Shown one piece after another: positions 22,073 to 24,283 of a stretch of 24,283 bases of DNA. The stretch's first letter is position 1. Each line of letters begins with the position of its first letter. Under the pieces are notes generated by a model. The model was not told the origin of the DNA. It ran no database searches and worked only from the letters and a program-made list of their open reading frames with translations. The position numbers and the translations under genes were made by a program. This DNA is from Bacilli bacterium (GTDB lineage Bacteria > Bacillota_I > Bacilli_A > RF39 > UBA660). The DNA is taken from assembly GCA_016293205.1 (NCBI GenBank), contig JAEDES010000017.1, positions 1-24,283 on the forward strand. The letters are read 5' to 3'.

Positions 22073-22092
22073 TGTAAAGTTTTGTAAAGTTT
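22073..22092 (+). repeat. Tandem 10-base direct repeat upstream of mscS
   Basis: TGTAAAGTTT occurs twice back to back (22073-22082 and 22083-22092), followed by a partial AAGTTT. The spacing is about one helical turn, which suits a DNA-binding protein dimer or oligomer. Confidence 0.6.
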
Positions 22093-22144
22093 AAGTTTTT
22101 AATTATTTAAAATATTTTGTACTCTTAAAAATAAAGAGATTTTA

Positions 22145-22153
22145 TGGTATAAT
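22145..22153 (+). promoter_or_regulatory. Extended -10 promoter of mscS
   Basis: TGGTATAAT with TATAAT at 22148-22153. TTAAAA at 22125-22130 is a poor -35 at 17 bases. Confidence 0.55.
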
Positions 22154-22179
22154 TAGAAACTCAAAGGGAGGGATTGTTT

Positions 22180-23064
22180 ATGAACTTATTAAAAGATTTT
22201 TGTAAATACTTAGGAAAGATTACAACTATAGAAGAAACATATATTTATTTATTAGTTGCAACTACAATAGTGTTTTTAATGTTTTTAGGATTAAGAAAAT
22301 TTGGTAAGTTTATTATTAATAAGAAATTTACTGATAGAAAGGGATTTTATATTACTCAATCATTTTTGATGATTTTAAATATAATTGAAATTTTATGTTT
22401 TCTATTTGTTTGGGATGATTATATTAAAGATTTAATGACTTTAATTAGTGTAGTTTCTGCAGCATTAACAATTGCGTTAAGAGAGTTAATTTTAAATTTC
22501 TTTTGTGGATTATATATTAAGATTAAGAAACCATTCGTTGTAGAAGATAGAATTCAAATTGATGACTTAAAGGGAGATGTTATGAATATTTCTACTTTAA
22601 ACTTTGAGGTATTAGAGGTATCTAATAAAGATGAAAGAGGTCAGTCTACTGGGATTGTTATTACCTTTCCAAACTCAATTGTTTTCTCTAAGGCAATTAA
22701 GAATATTAATAAGGGATTTAAATATGTTTGGGATGAGTTAACTGTTAATATTAAGATGGATTGTGATTTAGCTAAGAATAAACAAGAATTATATAAAATT
22801 GTTAATGGATTAGAAATTGTTAAAAATATTCCAAATAAAATGAAAGAGGAAGTAGATGCTGTAAATCAAACTAATAGAGTATACTTTAATAAATATGATC
22901 CAATTATTTATACTAAGTTGGTTGGTGATCATATTGAACTTACTATTAGATACTTGATGCATCCTAAAAAGAGTAGATATGTTGAAAGTGTAATTTGGAA
23001 TAAAATATATCTTTCTTATAAAGAGGGAATTATTGATTTATATACAGGAACATTAGAAGACTAG
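22180..23064 (+). CDS. MscS-family mechanosensitive channel
   Basis: 294 residues from the ATG at 22180, preceded by GGGAGGG; the in-frame TTG at 22174 overlaps less favourably. Three hydrophobic helices occupy the first 110 residues, the last leading to ALTIALRELILNFFCGLYI, the pore-lining TM3. The beta domain follows: KPFVVEDRIQIDDLKGDVMNI, EVSNKDERGQSTGIVITFPN, SIVFSKAIKNINKG. The usual Gly/Ala-rich TM3 packing pattern is only partly present. A cytoplasmic alpha/beta domain finishes the protein. Role: release of solutes on hypo-osmotic shock. Confidence 0.92.
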   Translation: MNLLKDFCKYLGKITTIEETYIYLLVATTIVFLMFLGLRKFGKFIINKKFTDRKGFYITQSFLMILNIIEILCFLFVWDDYIKDLMTLISVVSAALTIALRELILNFFCGLYIKIKKPFVVEDRIQIDDLKGDVMNISTLNFEVLEVSNKDERGQSTGIVITFPNSIVFSKAIKNINKGFKYVWDELTVNIKMDCDLAKNKQELYKIVNGLEIVKNIPNKMKEEVDAVNQTNRVYFNKYDPIIYTKLVGDHIELTIRYLMHPKKSRYVESVIWNKIYLSYKEGIIDLYTGTLED

Positions 23065-23080
23065 AAATAGTCTTTTTTTT
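23057..23080 (+). terminator. Terminator with GAAA loop overlapping mscS stop
   Basis: AAGACTA (23057-23063) pairs with TAGTCTT (23068-23074) around GAAA and is followed by T's. The TAG stop (23062-23064) is in the stem and loop. Confidence 0.92.
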
Positions 23081-23096
23081 ATTTTGTATTTATGAT
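23068..23096 (+). promoter_or_regulatory. Candidate promoter overlapping terminator
   Basis: TAGTCT (23068-23073) in the terminator 3' arm, 17 bases, then TATGAT (23091-23096). A second TATGAT is at 23102-23107. Confidence 0.5.
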
Positions 23097-23121
23097 ATTA
23101 TTATGATAGAGGAGTGATATC

Positions 23122-23460
23122 ATGGAACCTAGAAAGTTTGAAATTAAAGATAGAAAAAAGGCTATGGATGAACAAACAAAAAAGAAAGTTAAAAATGCTG
23201 TTGTTGCAGGAATTGTTATTTTAGGAGTTGCAGCAGGTGCAGTAATTGGTTTTGATGATATTATGGGTGAACTTCAAGATTTATTTTCAAATGAATTTAC
23301 TCAATTTGCTTTAGTATATGCTGGTGCAAAATGTACGGTTAGATCGATTACTAAACATAGAGAAAATAAAAAGAAAAAAGCAGCAGCAGAATTACAAGCA
23401 ATATTTGATGAAATAGATGCTGAAGAATTAGGAGGTAATACAGATGTTAGAACAAAGTGA
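23122..23460 (+). CDS. Small single-pass membrane protein
   Basis: 112 residues. A charged N-terminus (KFEIKDRKKAMDEQTKKKVK) leads to a Gly/Ala/Val-rich membrane helix (AVVAGIVILGVAAGAVIGF). A short amphipathic segment follows (FTQFALVYAGAKCTV), then a Lys/Arg-rich helix (KHRENKKKKAAAELQAIFDE). No family is recognised. AGAGGAGTGAT is a strong ribosome site. The next gene starts 17 bases before its stop, using AGGAGGT within it, so they are translationally coupled. Confidence 0.78.
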   Translation: MEPRKFEIKDRKKAMDEQTKKKVKNAVVAGIVILGVAAGAVIGFDDIMGELQDLFSNEFTQFALVYAGAKCTVRSITKHRENKKKKAAAELQAIFDEIDAEELGGNTDVRTK

Positions 23461-23668
23461 AATCCTAACTCTAGATGATAATAAGGAATATACAGTTGCA
23501 TTTACAACAATGTTAAATAATAAGAACTATGTTTTTTTAATTGAAATCAACAATTATGAAAATAATATGTTTTGTGAATATGATTCTGAAAGTGGATTGA
23601 TAGAAGTTACTGATATTGATGTAATTGATCAACTTTTAAAATTATATACTGAATATATACATGAATAA
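23444..23668 (+). CDS. DUF1292 family protein
   Basis: 74 residues: ILTLDDNKEYTVAFTTMLNNKNYVFLI followed by a Glu/Asp-rich beta segment and IDVIDQLLKLYTEYIHE. This is the compact DUF1292 (YrzB/UPF0473) pattern of Bacillota. In many genomes it lies with yrzL/yrrK cell-cycle genes, but here it follows an unknown membrane protein. The function of the family is not established. AGGAGGT is placed well before the ATG. Confidence 0.85.
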   Translation: MLEQSEILTLDDNKEYTVAFTTMLNNKNYVFLIEINNYENNMFCEYDSESGLIEVTDIDVIDQLLKLYTEYIHE

Positions 23669-23692
23669 GATAACTTAGGTTATCTTTTTTTT
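23667..23692 (+). terminator. Terminator overlapping DUF1292 stop
   Basis: AAGATAAC (23667-23674) pairs with GTTATCTT (23679-23686) around TTAG, then T's to 23692. It starts within the TAA stop. Confidence 0.92.
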
Positions 23693-23708
23693 ATCGTTTG
23701 AATATACT
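23680..23708 (+). promoter_or_regulatory. Candidate promoter overlapping terminator
   Basis: TTATCT (23680-23685) in the terminator 3' arm, 17 bases, then TATACT (23703-23708). Confidence 0.5.
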
Positions 23709-23723
23709 TTTATGAGGTGAATT

Positions 23724-24251
23724 ATGCAGACATATATTGTTCAAAACGGAGATACTTTATATGGTATAAGTAAACAATTTGGTGTTTCTATTACAGATAT
23801 AGTTGCTGAAAATAATTTAAGTTCAACGGTATTAAGAATTGGCCAAGTATTAAAAATTCCTAGTATTGAAACGACGACATTATATATAGTTAAAGAAGGA
23901 GATACATTATATTCTATTAGTAGAAAATTCAATGTAAGTGTTGATGACATAATACGTATTAATAATTTGAATAGTAACTTAATTGCCCTAGGTCAAGAAT
24001 TATTTATACCAGTTCCAGGTGATGGTGGTTATTTGTTATATGAAGTTAAAAGTGGAGATACTTTATATAGTATTAGTAATAAATATTCTGTAAGCGTTAA
24101 TGAAATTAGAAGTTTAAATAATCTTAGTAATAATAATATTATAGTTGGAACTGTTTTAAAGATTCCTATAAGTGTCAATCCTGGTACAGGAGATTATTCT
24201 ACTTATATAGTTAAAAATGGAGATACGATTTTTATGGGGAATAATGAGTAA
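23724..24251 (+). CDS. LysM-repeat protein, cut short in the fourth repeat
   Basis: 175 residues. Three complete LysM domains lie at about residues 3-46, 53-96 and 105-149; each reads YxVxxGDTLYxIS...LNxLNN...G..L.IP. A fourth begins at about 160 (YIVKNGDT) and stops after eight further residues. There is no signal peptide: LysM starts at residue 3, as in the Bacillus spore proteins YaaH/SleL, which are delivered to the spore from the mother cell. No hydrolase domain follows. AGGTGAAT is the ribosome site. The start of the fourth repeat suggests a truncated or frameshifted gene; other frames also close within about 20 codons. Confidence 0.82.
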   Translation: MQTYIVQNGDTLYGISKQFGVSITDIVAENNLSSTVLRIGQVLKIPSIETTTLYIVKEGDTLYSISRKFNVSVDDIIRINNLNSNLIALGQELFIPVPGDGGYLLYEVKSGDTLYSISNKYSVSVNEIRSLNNLSNNNIIVGTVLKIPISVNPGTGDYSTYIVKNGDTIFMGNNE

Positions 24252-24283
24252 TATTATAATGTGTATATAATTTTATTTTCTTT

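Noticed and set aside
22059..22179. Riboswitch or small RNA before mscS
   Set aside because: Apart from the tandem repeat and the promoter there is no conserved stem or known riboswitch core.
23741..23950. Minus-strand ORF of 69 residues inside the LysM gene
   Set aside because: It is antisense to the LysM repeats; its open length follows from the repeat structure on the other strand.
23724..24178. LysM repeats as a CRISPR-like or satellite DNA repeat
   Set aside because: The repetition is at protein level with diverged codons and no identical DNA units or spacers.

Overview
The window is strongly AT-rich DNA, with Arg codons mostly AGA and Leu codons mostly TTA. It has short intergenic gaps and almost entirely plus-strand genes, and looks like a chromosomal segment of a low-GC Bacillota, probably an uncultured gut-type member of class Bacilli. 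TGA is a stop and TGG encodes Trp (two genes end in TGG TGA), so this is the standard bacterial code and not a Mycoplasma-type code. A glmS ribozyme, a CotJ spore-coat module, a DUF1292 protein and GAAA- or T-tract-type terminators all fit Bacillota. I see no transposase, integrase, phage module or CRISPR array.

Layout. 1-833: an unrecognised protein with a degenerate P-loop-like motif. 881-1754: dinD behind a promoter that carries a LexA-like operator. 1786-5061: a small membrane protein, an ABC ATPase and a large FtsX/MacB-type permease. 5116-5983: a Nudix hydrolase and a GNAT acetyltransferase. 6079-7435: a VTC-type polyphosphate polymerase overlapping its DUF4956 membrane partner. 7508-8322: two coupled unknown genes. 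8412-9281: a cation diffusion facilitator. 9344-10969: a uracil-DNA-glycosylase-family protein and a single-module Clp-like AAA+ ATPase. 11051-12979: the glmS ribozyme and glmS. 13111-15043: a membrane-anchored XRE protein and a membrane-anchored thioredoxin. 15078-16775 (minus strand): an HTH-AAA-CYTH fusion, a tiny 11-residue-repeat protein and tRNA-His. 16897-17923: a CotJA/CotJB fusion and CotJC. 17983-19788: DUF5662, nucleotidyltransferase and flavodoxin-fold genes. 19850-22058: a membrane protein, an S66 LD-carboxypeptidase and two small genes. 22180-23668: an MscS channel, a small membrane protein and DUF1292. 23724-24251: a LysM protein broken off in its fourth repeat.

How it works together. 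Most units are short operons with TAATG or ATG-overlap coupling. At many unit boundaries an intrinsic terminator is followed directly by the next promoter. In several of these the best -35 hexamer lies in the 3' arm of the terminator hairpin and the T-tract forms the -35/-10 spacer. TGN extended -10 elements are common. Two proteins of the triphosphate tunnel metalloenzyme superfamily (the VTC-type enzyme and the CYTH fusion) suggest inorganic polyphosphate or triphosphate metabolism. CotJ plus a signal-less LysM protein suggest a sporulating ancestry or lifestyle.
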